A stretch of DNA of 8,116 bases from Opitutales bacterium UBA7389 (GCA_002474325.1 DKNL01000164.1:1-8116); one strand, 5' to 3'. Counted from the stretch's first letter, positions 1 to 7,315 are shown. Notes: a model not told the origin generated them from the sequence alone. Numbers and translations: made by a program.

Positions 1-585
1 AACGAGAGGATCCCCCTCGAATGAAGGCAGCGGATTTCCATCACCCATGTAAGTCGTCAATGCATACCCTTCTCCCGCTCTGGGGAGGCTGGGATAATAA
101 TAGCAGCGATCCGTGTAGGTTGGGTCGCTCCGATTCGCCTTCAATATGCTTAGGGCTATCGAGACCTCATCTCCGCCAACATCTAGCATACCAGTGATTC
201 GAGGCGTATAATTCGGGGCATCCGGCTCTCTCTCGCGTTCGCTCAGAGCCTCTCGCAATGACCTGCCCGCCCTTAGCCCCTCGAATGCCGTTCTCGTCTG
301 ATCTCCGTTGCTAACCAGGAATTTTCCATCGAGCTCCAACATCGCTTCGTAAATGATCAACGACGGATCCTCCACTTTGGAGGCATCGAATGGCTGCGTT
401 TCCAGGACGCGGTCATCCACCTTGAATTGACGGTTTCGGCTATTCGGACTCCGCCCCATGATAAAGTACACCTGCTGCCAGCTGTCTCCGCCATGGCTTC
501 TTCCTATTACCAGGCCTCTGCCCGGATAAGGATTATCCCGGATGTGGCTCTTGAGCTTTTCGAAAGCTTGATCTCTTGACTGCAT
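1..585 (-). CDS. IMP cyclohydrolase-like protein (PurO family), 3' end cut off by the window edge
   Basis: This reading frame is open for 195 codons from an ATG at 585 to base 1 with no stop, so the C-terminus lies outside the window. The protein resembles the bacterial relatives of archaeal PurO, which closes the ring of FAICAR to give IMP in the last step of purine synthesis. Family-like stretches are NPYPGRGLVIGRS (residues 18-30), YFIMGRSPNSRNRQF (40-54) and, near the edge, GEGYALTTYMGDGNPLPSFEG (from about 170). If bacterial members are about 230-240 residues, as I recall, some 40-50 residues are missing. No clear Shine-Dalgarno precedes the ATG; an in-frame GTG at 609 is a weaker alternative. 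The gene starts 96 bases after the cysI stop on the same strand with no obvious terminator between, so co-transcription with cysJI is possible. Family assignment is fairly sure from motifs; actual cyclohydrolase activity in bacteria that use PurH is not. Confidence 0.8.
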   Translation of the reverse strand, partial: MQSRDQAFEKLKSHIRDNPYPGRGLVIGRSHGGDSWQQVYFIMGRSPNSRNRQFKVDDRVLETQPFDASKVEDPSLIIYEAMLELDGKFLVSNGDQTRTAFEGLRAGRSLREALSEREREPDAPNYTPRITGMLDVGGDEVSIALSILKANRSDPTYTDRCYYYPSLPRAGEGYALTTYMGDGNPLPSFEGDPLV

Positions 586-681
586 CTGGGGAAAATCTGG
601 GGTGAGCACGCTGGGACTCAACGAAATTCCGCAGGGCAACCGACAGCGGTAGAGACTAACCAGCCCCCAAGCGCAATCCAC

Positions 682-2376
682 CTAACCGTGGAAATCGCGA
701 CCTTCAACTGTCGCTTTGACCACGCCTTTCCGAATAACGAAATCGCCGAATCGCTCGTTCGTTTGCCGCTCTTTGGCGTAAGCCGAAAACAAGCGATCCA
801 TTTCTTCGAGGATGACATCCTCTCCTACGTTTTCCTTGTAGAGCTTGTTCAAGCGCGTGCCGACGCCATCGCCACCAAGATAGAAATTGTACTTACCTGG
901 GCCCTTGCCCACAAATGCGATCTCCGCTAAGAAAGGTCTGGCACAACCATTCGGGCAACCCGTCATGCGGATCACAATAGGCTCATCCGCAAGGTCGCGT
1001 TTCGCCAAGAGCCTTTCTATCTTCGAAACCAAGTCTGGCAGGTAGCGTTCCGCTTCCGCCATGGCCAATCCGCAAGTGGGTAAGGCAACACAAGCCATGC
1101 TATTGCGACGAAGCCCACTTAACGTTTCGCCAAATAATCCGTATTCACAGGCCAATGACTCGATCTGCTCTTTTTTTGCTTCAGGGACATTGGCGATTAT
1201 CAGGTTTTGCGTCGCCGTCATTCTGAATTCGCCTTCATGGATCTCGGCGATTTTACGCAACCCAGTCATAAAACGCTTATTGTCTCTGTCCCAAATTCGA
1301 CCATTCTCAATGAAAAGCGTTAAATTCCATTTGTCCTTGAGCCCCTTCACCCAGCCTAGCCGGTCGCTGTGCATCGTGAATTCGAACGGGCGCTCTGCCT
1401 GGAACTCAACTCCAGAACGCCTCTCCACCTCAACTCGAAAGGCATCTTCACCCATGTCGTCAACGGTATACTTAAGACGAGCATGCTTGCGGTTCTTCCG
1501 GTCGCCGAAATCGCGTTGCGCGGTTACCACCGCTTCCGATATGGCGATCGCATCCTCAGGGGATATAAATCCCAGGCCACGAGCAATTTGAGGATAAGTC
1601 GCCTTGTCTCCGTGAGTGCTTCCCATGCCGCCCCCTACGAATACGTTGAAGCCAACCAATTTTCCGTTCTCCGATAGGGCTACAAATCCCAGGTCATTGG
1701 CGTAGAGATCCACATCATTATGAGGCGGGATTGCTAGGGCTATCTTGAATTTGCGAGGCAGATAGGTCGATCCGTATATGGGCTCGCCCTCCTCTTCGTT
1801 GCTGACCACCTTTTCTTCATCGAGCCAAATCTCTTGGTAGGCCCGGGTTCGGGGCAACAGGTGTTCGCTGATCTTGACAGCGTATTCATGCACCTGACCA
1901 TGTAACTCCGATTCAAGAGGATTCGTATTCGAGAGTATATTCCGATTAACGTCACCACAAGCCGCTATCGAATCTAGCATCTCCTTGCCCAAACTTTGAA
2001 TCAAATGCTTTATATTGCGTTTCAGGATGCCGTGATACTGAAAAGTTTGACGCGTAGTGATGCGTATCGATTGAAAAATGGTGAGCTCGCGGGCGATCTC
2101 ATCCACCGCTAGCCATTGCTTTGGCTGTATGACGCCTCCGGGTACGCGAGCCCGAAGCATGAAACTGTGCAACGGTTCCAGTTTTCCCTTCTTTCGCTCG
2201 CTGCGTAAATCGCGATCGTCCTGCTGGTAAAAGCCGTGAAACTTGGTTAATTGCGTGTCGTCGGCCGCTAAGCCACCCGTCGTAGCGTCTGCCAAGCCAT
2301 TCAGGATTGTACCCCTCAAGAAATGGCTACGGCTTTTGATTCCCTCGTTCGGACTAAGTTTCTTCGCCTCGCTCAT
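682..2376 (-). CDS. cysI: Assimilatory sulfite reductase, siroheme/4Fe-4S hemoprotein subunit (CysI)
   Basis: This is the catalytic beta subunit of NADPH-sulfite reductase, a cytoplasmic enzyme that reduces sulfite to sulfide with six electrons delivered by CysJ. The 564-residue product is close to the 570 of E. coli CysI. The siroheme-facing region RITTRQTFQYHG is at 105-116. The four cysteines that hold the 4Fe-4S cluster and bridge to siroheme are all present: C429 and C435 (C-x5-C, ACVALPTCG) and C474 and C478 (C-x3-C, TGCPNGCAR). The start at 2376 is chosen because its A is the last base of the cysJ TGA stop (TGATG) and because the N-terminus MSEAKKLSPNEGIKSRS is family-like. The frame stays open upstream to 2559, but that part lies wholly inside cysJ and looks like an arginine-rich shadow. 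Only a weak GAGA precedes the ATG, so translation is probably coupled to cysJ. Adjacency to cysJ argues against a ferredoxin-dependent enzyme. Confidence 0.97.
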   Translation of the reverse strand: MSEAKKLSPNEGIKSRSHFLRGTILNGLADATTGGLAADDTQLTKFHGFYQQDDRDLRSERKKGKLEPLHSFMLRARVPGGVIQPKQWLAVDEIARELTIFQSIRITTRQTFQYHGILKRNIKHLIQSLGKEMLDSIAACGDVNRNILSNTNPLESELHGQVHEYAVKISEHLLPRTRAYQEIWLDEEKVVSNEEEGEPIYGSTYLPRKFKIALAIPPHNDVDLYANDLGFVALSENGKLVGFNVFVGGGMGSTHGDKATYPQIARGLGFISPEDAIAISEAVVTAQRDFGDRKNRKHARLKYTVDDMGEDAFRVEVERRSGVEFQAERPFEFTMHSDRLGWVKGLKDKWNLTLFIENGRIWDRDNKRFMTGLRKIAEIHEGEFRMTATQNLIIANVPEAKKEQIESLACEYGLFGETLSGLRRNSMACVALPTCGLAMAEAERYLPDLVSKIERLLAKRDLADEPIVIRMTGCPNGCARPFLAEIAFVGKGPGKYNFYLGGDGVGTRLNKLYKENVGEDVILEEMDRLFSAYAKERQTNERFGDFVIRKGVVKATVEGRDFHG

Positions 2377-4157
2377 CAGTAAACATCTCTTTGGTAACGC
2401 TTGTCGCGTCTCAACTGCTTGAGAAATTCGCTCGCCTGCTCCGAGGAAAGCTGACCTTGCTCTTCGAAAATCGCCAGTAACGCGTCTTGCACATCCTTGG
2501 CCATTCGCGTGGCGTCCCCGCAAACGTAGATATGGGCCCCGCGTTCGATCCATCGCCAAAGCTCTTCGGATCGTTCGCGAAGACGATTCTGAACATAGAT
2601 TTTGTAATCCTGGTCCCGGGAGAACGCCAGATCGAGACGCTTGAGCTGACCTTTCTTGAAATAGTCCTGCAATTCCGTCTGATATAGAAAGTCTTCCGTA
2701 AAATTCGGGGCCCCGAAAAATAGCCAGGAGTCGCCGTCGACTTCGTTGGCAGCCCGTTCCTGCAGAAACGCCCTGAATGGGGCGATACCCGTACCCGGTC
2801 CGATCATAATGATGGGGGCCTCCGGGTCAGCCGGTAAACGGAAATTATCGTTGCCCTTAACGAAGACTTTTACCGGGTCGCCCTCCTGAAGGCGTCGGCA
2901 GAGGTAGCCCGAGGCTCCGCCCAAATGCGTTTCGCCATGGGCCTCGTATTCGACCACCGCCACAGTTAGATGCACTTCCTCGTCCACCTCAGCCTGGCTG
3001 GATGCGATTGAGTACAGCCTCGGCGTGAGCTTCCGTAGTAAAGAGAAAAACGTTTCCGCTTCTAGCTTGGCCGGATTCTGTTTGACAACGTCGGCTAGCT
3101 GACGATCTGACGTGTATTCTTTCAGAATCGCCTTGTCTCCGGCAACTTTGATAAGCTCATCGCTACCGATCGTCTCCGCGTATTGCTTGACGAAAGTCGA
3201 GTGCAGTTTGGTCAACTCGAAATTCTCCCGCAGCGCCTCTCTCGCCGTTCGCTCTCCGACTCTTTCTTCTGGGTCGATTTCCAGAGCCCTCAGAACATCC
3301 GCTACTAATTCCGGATCGTTCTTGAAAAACACGCCTAACGCATCACCCGGCTGATAGCGAATTCCAGATTCGGAAAGATCAATCTCAATATGGCGAATGT
3401 CTTTAACCGAATTGCGTCCAGTTATTTTCTGTCCGACGAGTAATGTAGCTTCGAAGGGGTCATTTTTATCGTACTCAACACTGGATTGCTTAGCCACCGC
3501 TCCCACTTGGCTGAAGGCAGAAAACCGCGACTGTTCTAGCAACGGTCCAAAGGTATCGCAAACACGGCTGTTCCAAGCTTTCGCTTGGTCTTCGAATTCA
3601 ACATCGAGGTCGACTCGATCCAGGATCCGCTCCGCCCCGCACTTGGCCAATCGCTCGTCGAAATCCTTGCCCGTCTGGCAGAAAAACTCGTAGCTGGTGT
3701 CCCCAAAGGAGAGAACCGCATACTTCAACCCATCCAGCTTCGGCGCCTTTTTACTGCCCAGCAATTCGTGTAATATCTCCGCATCATCCGCAGGATCTCC
3801 TTCTCCGTGCGTACTGGCTAAAAGGGCCAAATGAGTGGTCGACTTCAGCCTCTTGGGCTTGAAATCCCCCATAGAGACCAGCTCCACGGGAAGATTTTTG
3901 GCCTTCGCTTCTTCAAGCAAAGCGGCTGCGACACCCTTGGCGTTTCCCGTCTGGGACCCGTAAAGAATTGTTAACTTCCCATCATCGCCCGCCGCCGCCG
4001 GGACAGCCGCTCCTTGCCCCGAAGCGCTGAGACCCGTCAAGTAGCCAGCCACCCAAGTCAATTGAGCTTGAGATAGCTGAGTAGCTAGCTGGTTAACTTG
4101 CGTCGCTTGAGCCGGATCGAGCGGGCTGTTGGAGGCGTCTATAGACTGTGTCGACAT
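2376..4157 (-). CDS. cysJ: NADPH-sulfite reductase flavoprotein subunit (CysJ)
   Basis: This alpha subunit takes electrons from NADPH through FAD and FMN and passes them to CysI. The 593-residue protein has the full family architecture. A short N-terminal segment (SPLDPAQ...LTWVAGYLTGL, 11-43) resembles E. coli CysJ. A flavodoxin-like FMN domain follows at about 62-205, with GSQTGNA (67-73), STHGEGDPAD (115-124) and FGDTSYEFFCQTG (151-163). The FAD domain carries TPRLYSIASS (378-387) and GGASGYL (413-419). The NADPH domain has GPGTGIAPFRAFLQER (453-468), SRDQ (513-516) and CGDATRMAKD (546-555). It ends in RYQRDVY, like E. coli CysJ. No Shine-Dalgarno is evident before the ATG at 4157. The upstream gap is 353 bases and contains the ahcY terminator, so cysJI probably has its own promoter, although I could not place one with confidence. 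The stop overlaps the cysI start by one base. Confidence 0.97.
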   Translation of the reverse strand: MSTQSIDASNSPLDPAQATQVNQLATQLSQAQLTWVAGYLTGLSASGQGAAVPAAAGDDGKLTILYGSQTGNAKGVAAALLEEAKAKNLPVELVSMGDFKPKRLKSTTHLALLASTHGEGDPADDAEILHELLGSKKAPKLDGLKYAVLSFGDTSYEFFCQTGKDFDERLAKCGAERILDRVDLDVEFEDQAKAWNSRVCDTFGPLLEQSRFSAFSQVGAVAKQSSVEYDKNDPFEATLLVGQKITGRNSVKDIRHIEIDLSESGIRYQPGDALGVFFKNDPELVADVLRALEIDPEERVGERTAREALRENFELTKLHSTFVKQYAETIGSDELIKVAGDKAILKEYTSDRQLADVVKQNPAKLEAETFFSLLRKLTPRLYSIASSQAEVDEEVHLTVAVVEYEAHGETHLGGASGYLCRRLQEGDPVKVFVKGNDNFRLPADPEAPIIMIGPGTGIAPFRAFLQERAANEVDGDSWLFFGAPNFTEDFLYQTELQDYFKKGQLKRLDLAFSRDQDYKIYVQNRLRERSEELWRWIERGAHIYVCGDATRMAKDVQDALLAIFEEQGQLSSEQASEFLKQLRRDKRYQRDVY

Positions 4158-4203
4158 TTCAAATTGTAATAGACGGAAACTAGACAGCTATCCGCACAAA
4201 ACA

Positions 4204-4217
4204 AAAGTTCAAAGTTC
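4204..4217. repeat. Tandem heptamer aaagttc x2 upstream of cysJ
   Basis: Two exact adjacent copies of aaagttc occupy 4204-4210 and 4211-4217, about 47-60 bases before the cysJ ATG. They could be chance or half-sites for a regulator of sulfite reduction. The sequence itself gives no function. Confidence 0.4.
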
Positions 4218-4233
4218 CTTATGACAACCCCTG

Positions 4234-4243
4234 CCAACGTTGG
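4234..4243. promoter_or_regulatory. Ten-base palindrome ccaacgttgg upstream of cysJ, possible operator
   Basis: The perfect palindrome ccaacgttgg sits about 77-86 bases before the cysJ ATG. It is nested in a wider imperfect dyad, with caacc at 4225-4229 matching ggttg at 4242-4246. Position and symmetry fit binding by a dimeric regulator, but I do not recognise it as the site of a known one. A chance 10-base palindrome in this gap is not excluded. Confidence 0.3.
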
Positions 4244-4363
4244 TTGCCGCTTTTCGCCTGTATTGGCCCGAATCCGCTCGCCGCGTAAATAGCAATCGGA
4301 TGTGAATGGCAGCTTGGACCAAATGCCGAAAGGCAGGGAGGAACGGCTCTATCCTCCCAAATT

Positions 4364-4424
4364 CGAAAAAATGGGGGCCCGCTTGTCTAGCCATAGCCTT
4401 GGCGAAGGCTGAAGCCGAGCCCCC
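4364..4424 (-). repeat. Nested inverted-repeat element, possible dispersed repeat and second terminator
   Basis: An outer 6-base perfect inverted repeat (gggggc at 4373-4378, gccccc at 4419-4424) encloses a perfect inner hairpin agcctt-ggcg-aaggct (4395-4410). On the minus strand the element is followed by a run of six Ts (4370-4365), so the folded RNA could act as a terminator behind the one at 4452-4488. Read as protein on the minus strand, its core gives SAFAKAMARQAG. I remember similar spurious peptides from intergenic repeats in verrucomicrobial and candidate-phylum genomes. The inverted repeats and T run are seen directly; membership of a dispersed family is inference. Confidence 0.5.
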
Positions 4425-4451
4425 CCGCCCCAATCCGCAATCAGGCTCTAC

Positions 4452-4488
4452 TTGAAGAAAAGAGGCCCCGCTGATCGAGCGGAGCCTC
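4452..4488 (-). terminator. Intrinsic terminator of the metK-ahcY operon
   Basis: On the minus strand the RNA forms an 11-base-pair stem, GAGGCUCCGCU with AGCGGGGCCUC, containing a single G-U wobble. The loop is five bases (CGAUC) and is followed directly by UUUUCUUC. The stem begins 22 bases after the ahcY stop codon. A GC-rich stem, short loop and U-run in this position are the classic signs of Rho-independent termination. This separates metK-ahcY from cysJI transcriptionally. Confidence 0.92.
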
Positions 4489-4510
4489 GTAAATAGAGGC
4501 AGCACCCGTT

Positions 4511-5941
4511 TTAATACCGGTAATGGCTTGGTTTGTAAGGTCCTTCGACCTTGACGCCAATGTAATCCGCTTGCTCTTGGGTCAGCGTCGTCAACTTGAC
4601 GCCGATCTTCTCCAAGTGCAATCGAGCCACTTCCTCATCGAGGGCTTTCGTGAGCAAGTAAACCCCTGGCCTATAGGTTTCTTTATTCTTCCAAAGATCG
4701 ATCTGGGCCAAGGTCTGGTTGGCAAAAGAATTCGACATCACAAACGATGGATGGCCAGTCGCACAGCCAAGATTAACCAAGCGCCCTTTCGCCAACATGT
4801 AAATACTGTTACCGCTCGGGAAAGTGTACTTGTCAACGGCCCCTTGTGACTCGTCTTTAATAACATCTATCTCAATGCCTTGGTAAGCATTCAGCTTGTC
4901 AACTTGGATCTCGTTATCGAAGTGACCAATATTACAGACGATCGCTTCGTCTTTCATCTTCTCCATATGCTCGACACGGATGATATCCTTGTTGCCTGTT
5001 GTAGTCACATAGATGTCCGCCCTGCCAAGTGTGTCCTCGATCGGGCAAACCTCGAAACCTTCCATGGCCGCCTGCAGAGCACAGATCGGATCGATCTCTG
5101 TAACGATCACACGAGCTCCCATGCCCACGAGAGCTTGAGCGCATCCCTTACCAACATCTCCGTATCCACAAACCACTGCCACCTTGCCGCCAGTCATAAC
5201 GTCGGTTGCCCGCTTGATCCCGTCGATCAGCGATTCGCGGCAACCGTACAGGTTATCGAATTTAGACTTGGTAACGGAATCGTTAACATTGATGGCTGGC
5301 ACCAGTAAGCTGCCATTCTCCATCATCTGGTAGAGTCGGTGCACGCCCGTGGTCGTTTCTTCGGATACGCCCTTCCAATCGGAGACCGTGCCTTTCCACC
5401 GATTTGGGTTATCAGCGTGGATTTTCTTGAGGAGATTTTTTATTATCTGCTCTTCTTCGGATCCGGAATCCGAATCAACCCAATCGCTGCCGTTTTCCAA
5501 CTCAAAACCTTTGTGGATTAGAAGCGTCGCATCCCCTCCATCATCGACTATCAATTGAGGCCCCAGGCCTCCTGGAAAGCTGAGAGCTTGATCGGTGCAC
5601 CACCAATACTCCTCCAGTGTTTCGCCCTTCCAGGCGAAGACAGGAACGCCCGATTTGGCTATGGCAGCGGCCGCGTGATCCTGGGTCGAAAAGATGTTGC
5701 AGCTTACCCAGCGCACGTCGGCGCCCAACGCCACCAAGGTCTCTATCAAGACCGCTGTTTGAATCGTCATGTGCAAGGAGCCCATAATCCGAACTCCTTG
5801 AAGCGGCTTTTCAACTGCGTACTTGTCTCGGATAGCTATCAAGCCAGGCATTTCCTGCTCAGCTATCTCTATCTCTTTGCGGCCGAAATCAGCCAACGAG
5901 ATGTCGGCAACTTTATAATCCAAAGTTTGTGTATCGCTCAT
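4511..5941 (-). CDS. ahcY: S-adenosylhomocysteine hydrolase (adenosylhomocysteinase)
   Basis: This cytoplasmic NAD-dependent enzyme reversibly hydrolyses S-adenosylhomocysteine to adenosine and homocysteine, relieving product inhibition of methyltransferases. The 476-residue protein carries the family signatures. Substrate-domain motifs are SLHMTIQTAVLIETL (55-69), CNIFSTQDHAAAAI (81-94), VDDGGDAT (132-139) and GVSEETTTGVHRLY (191-204). NVNDSVTKSKFDNLYGC (218-234) includes the catalytic-type K225 and D229. The NAD-binding loop is GYGDVGKG (259-266). NIGHFDNEI lies at 337-345, and the C-terminus KPSHYRY carries the conserved Lys and Tyr that reach the partner subunit's NAD. An acidic insert at about 147-188 is typical of the longer bacterial form. 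The ATG at 5941 has a Shine-Dalgarno-like AGGGA (5951-5947) and follows the metK stop by 16 bases, so the two genes are almost certainly one operon. I see no SAH riboswitch in that short gap. Confidence 0.98.
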   Translation of the reverse strand: MSDTQTLDYKVADISLADFGRKEIEIAEQEMPGLIAIRDKYAVEKPLQGVRIMGSLHMTIQTAVLIETLVALGADVRWVSCNIFSTQDHAAAAIAKSGVPVFAWKGETLEEYWWCTDQALSFPGGLGPQLIVDDGGDATLLIHKGFELENGSDWVDSDSGSEEEQIIKNLLKKIHADNPNRWKGTVSDWKGVSEETTTGVHRLYQMMENGSLLVPAINVNDSVTKSKFDNLYGCRESLIDGIKRATDVMTGGKVAVVCGYGDVGKGCAQALVGMGARVIVTEIDPICALQAAMEGFEVCPIEDTLGRADIYVTTTGNKDIIRVEHMEKMKDEAIVCNIGHFDNEIQVDKLNAYQGIEIDVIKDESQGAVDKYTFPSGNSIYMLAKGRLVNLGCATGHPSFVMSNSFANQTLAQIDLWKNKETYRPGVYLLTKALDEEVARLHLEKIGVKLTTLTQEQADYIGVKVEGPYKPSHYRY

Positions 5942-5957
5942 GTTATTCCCTACAAGT

Positions 5958-7139
5958 TTATTTGCTTAGCTGCTTAATCGCTCTCTTCAAGGCGGTCACC
6001 TTGTTCGTCTGTTCCCAAGTTAGTTCGTCTTTTCCGAAGTGTCCGTAGTTCGTTGTCGATCTGTAGATCGGCCTTTTCAGCTTAAGCTGCTTCACGATTC
6101 CGGCAGGCTTGAAATCAAAGACTTTGGCAACAGCCGCTTCAATCGCTTCCTCATCTACATTACTCGTCCCAAACGTATCTACAGAAATGGATACAGGCTC
6201 AGGATGTCCAATCGCGTAAGCGACTTGCAATTCTGCTCTATCAGCAAGGCCTGCAGCCACAATGTTCTTGGCCGCCCAACGACACATGTAGGCCGCCGAT
6301 CGATCCACCTTGGACGGATCCTTGCCAGAAAACGCTCCACCACCATGATGACCAGCTCCACCGTAAGTGTCCACAATGATCTTGCGGCCGGTCAACCCAG
6401 CATCTCCTTGCGGTCCGCCAATCACGAATCGGCCCGTAGGATTGATCAAAAACTCCGTGTTCTTGGTCAGTAATCTTTTTGGCAGGCACCGCTTGATCAC
6501 TTTCTCGATCATGAACTTCTCGATGTCCTTGCGGCGAACATCATCCGTATGCTGGGTGGATATCACAACCGCCGTTATCTCCACAGCCTTATTGCCTTCG
6601 TATCGAATAGACACCTGCGACTTGCAGTCAGGGCGAAGCCATTTCGCTTGCCGCCCCGCATGCCGAATCTTGGCGATTTCCCGACCAATATGGTGGGCAT
6701 ACATGACTGCTGCAGGCATCAACTCCTTGGTCTCGTTAGACGCGTAGCCGAACATAATACCCTGGTCGCCAGCGCCCTGCTCAGCCGTATCCTTGTCCTT
6801 AGCTTTGCGGGCATCGACCCCTTGGGCGATGTCCGGAGACTGGCTGGTTAAGTTATTCGTTATGAAAACCTTGTCGGCGTGAAATACGTCGTCGTCATTC
6901 ACATAGCCAATATCACGGATAGCTTGGCGGACAATCTCCTCGTAGTTCAGCTTCGCTTTGGTGGCGATCTCGCCAGCGAGAACAACCTGGTTGCTCTTAA
7001 CTAGAGTCTCACAGGCCACCCGACTCTGGGGATCCTGGGCGAGACAAGCGTCCAGGACGCTGTCGGAGATGTAGTCCGACACTTTATCCGGATGCCCCTC
7101 CGCAACCGACTCCGAGGAAAATACGCATTTTTTGGCCAT
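5958..7139 (-). CDS. metK: S-adenosylmethionine synthetase (methionine adenosyltransferase)
   Basis: This enzyme makes S-adenosylmethionine from methionine and ATP, releasing phosphate and pyrophosphate. The 393-residue product has the usual length of bacterial MetK. Signatures are ESVAEGHPDKVSDYISD (10-26), GAGDQGIMFGYA (122-133), GGPQGDAGLTGRKIIVDTYG (241-260) and the glycine-rich GGGAFSGKDPSKVDRS (266-281). I place the start at the ATG at 7139 (MAKKCVFSSES). An in-frame TTG two codons upstream at 7145 is possible, but it lacks support and no good Shine-Dalgarno favours either. MetK supplies methyl donor and AhcY, 16 bases downstream, clears the by-product, so the pair encodes two steps of the activated methyl cycle. 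The leader holds a perfect inverted repeat 26 bases before the ATG. I do not recognise a known SAM riboswitch there. Confidence 0.98.
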   Translation of the reverse strand: MAKKCVFSSESVAEGHPDKVSDYISDSVLDACLAQDPQSRVACETLVKSNQVVLAGEIATKAKLNYEEIVRQAIRDIGYVNDDDVFHADKVFITNNLTSQSPDIAQGVDARKAKDKDTAEQGAGDQGIMFGYASNETKELMPAAVMYAHHIGREIAKIRHAGRQAKWLRPDCKSQVSIRYEGNKAVEITAVVISTQHTDDVRRKDIEKFMIEKVIKRCLPKRLLTKNTEFLINPTGRFVIGGPQGDAGLTGRKIIVDTYGGAGHHGGGAFSGKDPSKVDRSAAYMCRWAAKNIVAAGLADRAELQVAYAIGHPEPVSISVDTFGTSNVDEEAIEAAVAKVFDFKPAGIVKQLKLKRPIYRSTTNYGHFGKDELTWEQTNKVTALKRAIKQLSK

Positions 7140-7164
7140 ATTCAATTAGTGATTTGATCGCTAG

Positions 7165-7182
7165 ATGAGCCGCTTAGCTCAT
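7165..7182 (-). promoter_or_regulatory. Perfect inverted repeat (leader hairpin) just upstream of metK
   Basis: atgagc (7165-7170) and gctcat (7177-7182) are exact inverted copies separated by six bases, ending 26 bases before the metK ATG at 7139. In RNA this is a small hairpin close to the ribosome-loading zone; in DNA it could be an operator. No T-run follows, so it is not a terminator. No known SAM or SAH riboswitch core is recognisable around it. Confidence 0.4.
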
Positions 7183-7295
7183 AATATCAACATATCCTGA
7201 TTTATTGATACGTTATTTGCGAACACAAGCCATAATCGAATGGTTAGGGGAGAACTAAAGCAAAATCAGGGCTCAATCGGTAGAAGACCTTAATC

Positions 7296-7315
7296 CAAAA
7301 TCGACTCAAAGTCGA
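7296..7315 (-). terminator. Weak terminator-like hairpin after the exported-protein gene
   Basis: On the minus strand TCGACT-TTG-AGTCGA forms a perfect six-base-pair stem with a three-base loop, followed by TTTTGG. It lies about 40 bases after the stop at 7357. The stem is short and only half GC, so termination may be partial and some read-through into metK is possible. Confidence 0.45.

Larger units (their letters stand above)
4158..4510. other. 353-base intergenic region between ahcY and cysJ, rich in hairpins, no credible gene
   Basis: A 98-codon minus-strand frame (4505-4209) spans most of this gap. It runs through the ahcY terminator and a repeat-like element and looks non-coding. From right to left the gap holds the ahcY terminator (4452-4488), a nested inverted-repeat element (4373-4424) followed on the minus strand by a T6 run, a 7-base inverted repeat gggagga/tcctccc (4336-4342 and 4352-4358), and a small tgcc-gaaa-ggca hairpin (4324-4335). 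The palindrome ccaacgttgg (4234-4243) and a tandem heptamer aaagttc (4204-4217) come next. The last two lie within about 90 bases of the cysJ start, where its promoter and operators should be. TTGTCA on the minus strand (4227-4222) could be a -35 box, but no convincing -10 follows. Confidence 0.75.

Noticed and set aside
586..681. Terminator between cysI and the IMP cyclohydrolase-like gene
   Set aside because: Only a four-base ccgc/gcgg pairing with a long loop and no T-run was found, so no terminator is supported.
1061..1591. 176-codon plus-strand frame opposite cysI
   Set aside because: It is antisense to a well-supported gene with conserved motifs; the product has no domain-like features and is a shadow of cysI codon use.
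2377..2559. 61-codon upstream extension of the cysI frame
   Set aside because: It lies wholly inside cysJ, is arginine-rich with no family resemblance, and the TGATG junction gives a natural cysI start at 2376.
4209..4505. 98-codon minus-strand frame between ahcY and cysJ
   Set aside because: It runs through the ahcY terminator and the repeat-like element, has no recognisable domain, and its composition looks non-coding.
4880..5308. 142-codon plus-strand frame opposite ahcY
   Set aside because: It is antisense to the conserved NAD-binding region of ahcY, which explains its openness; there is no evidence of coding.
5942..5957. SAH riboswitch before ahcY
   Set aside because: Only 16 bases separate metK from ahcY, too short for the known aptamer, and no riboswitch core is visible.
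6039..6473. 144-codon plus-strand frame opposite metK
   Set aside because: It is a shadow of the conserved glycine-rich part of metK, with no start context or domain.
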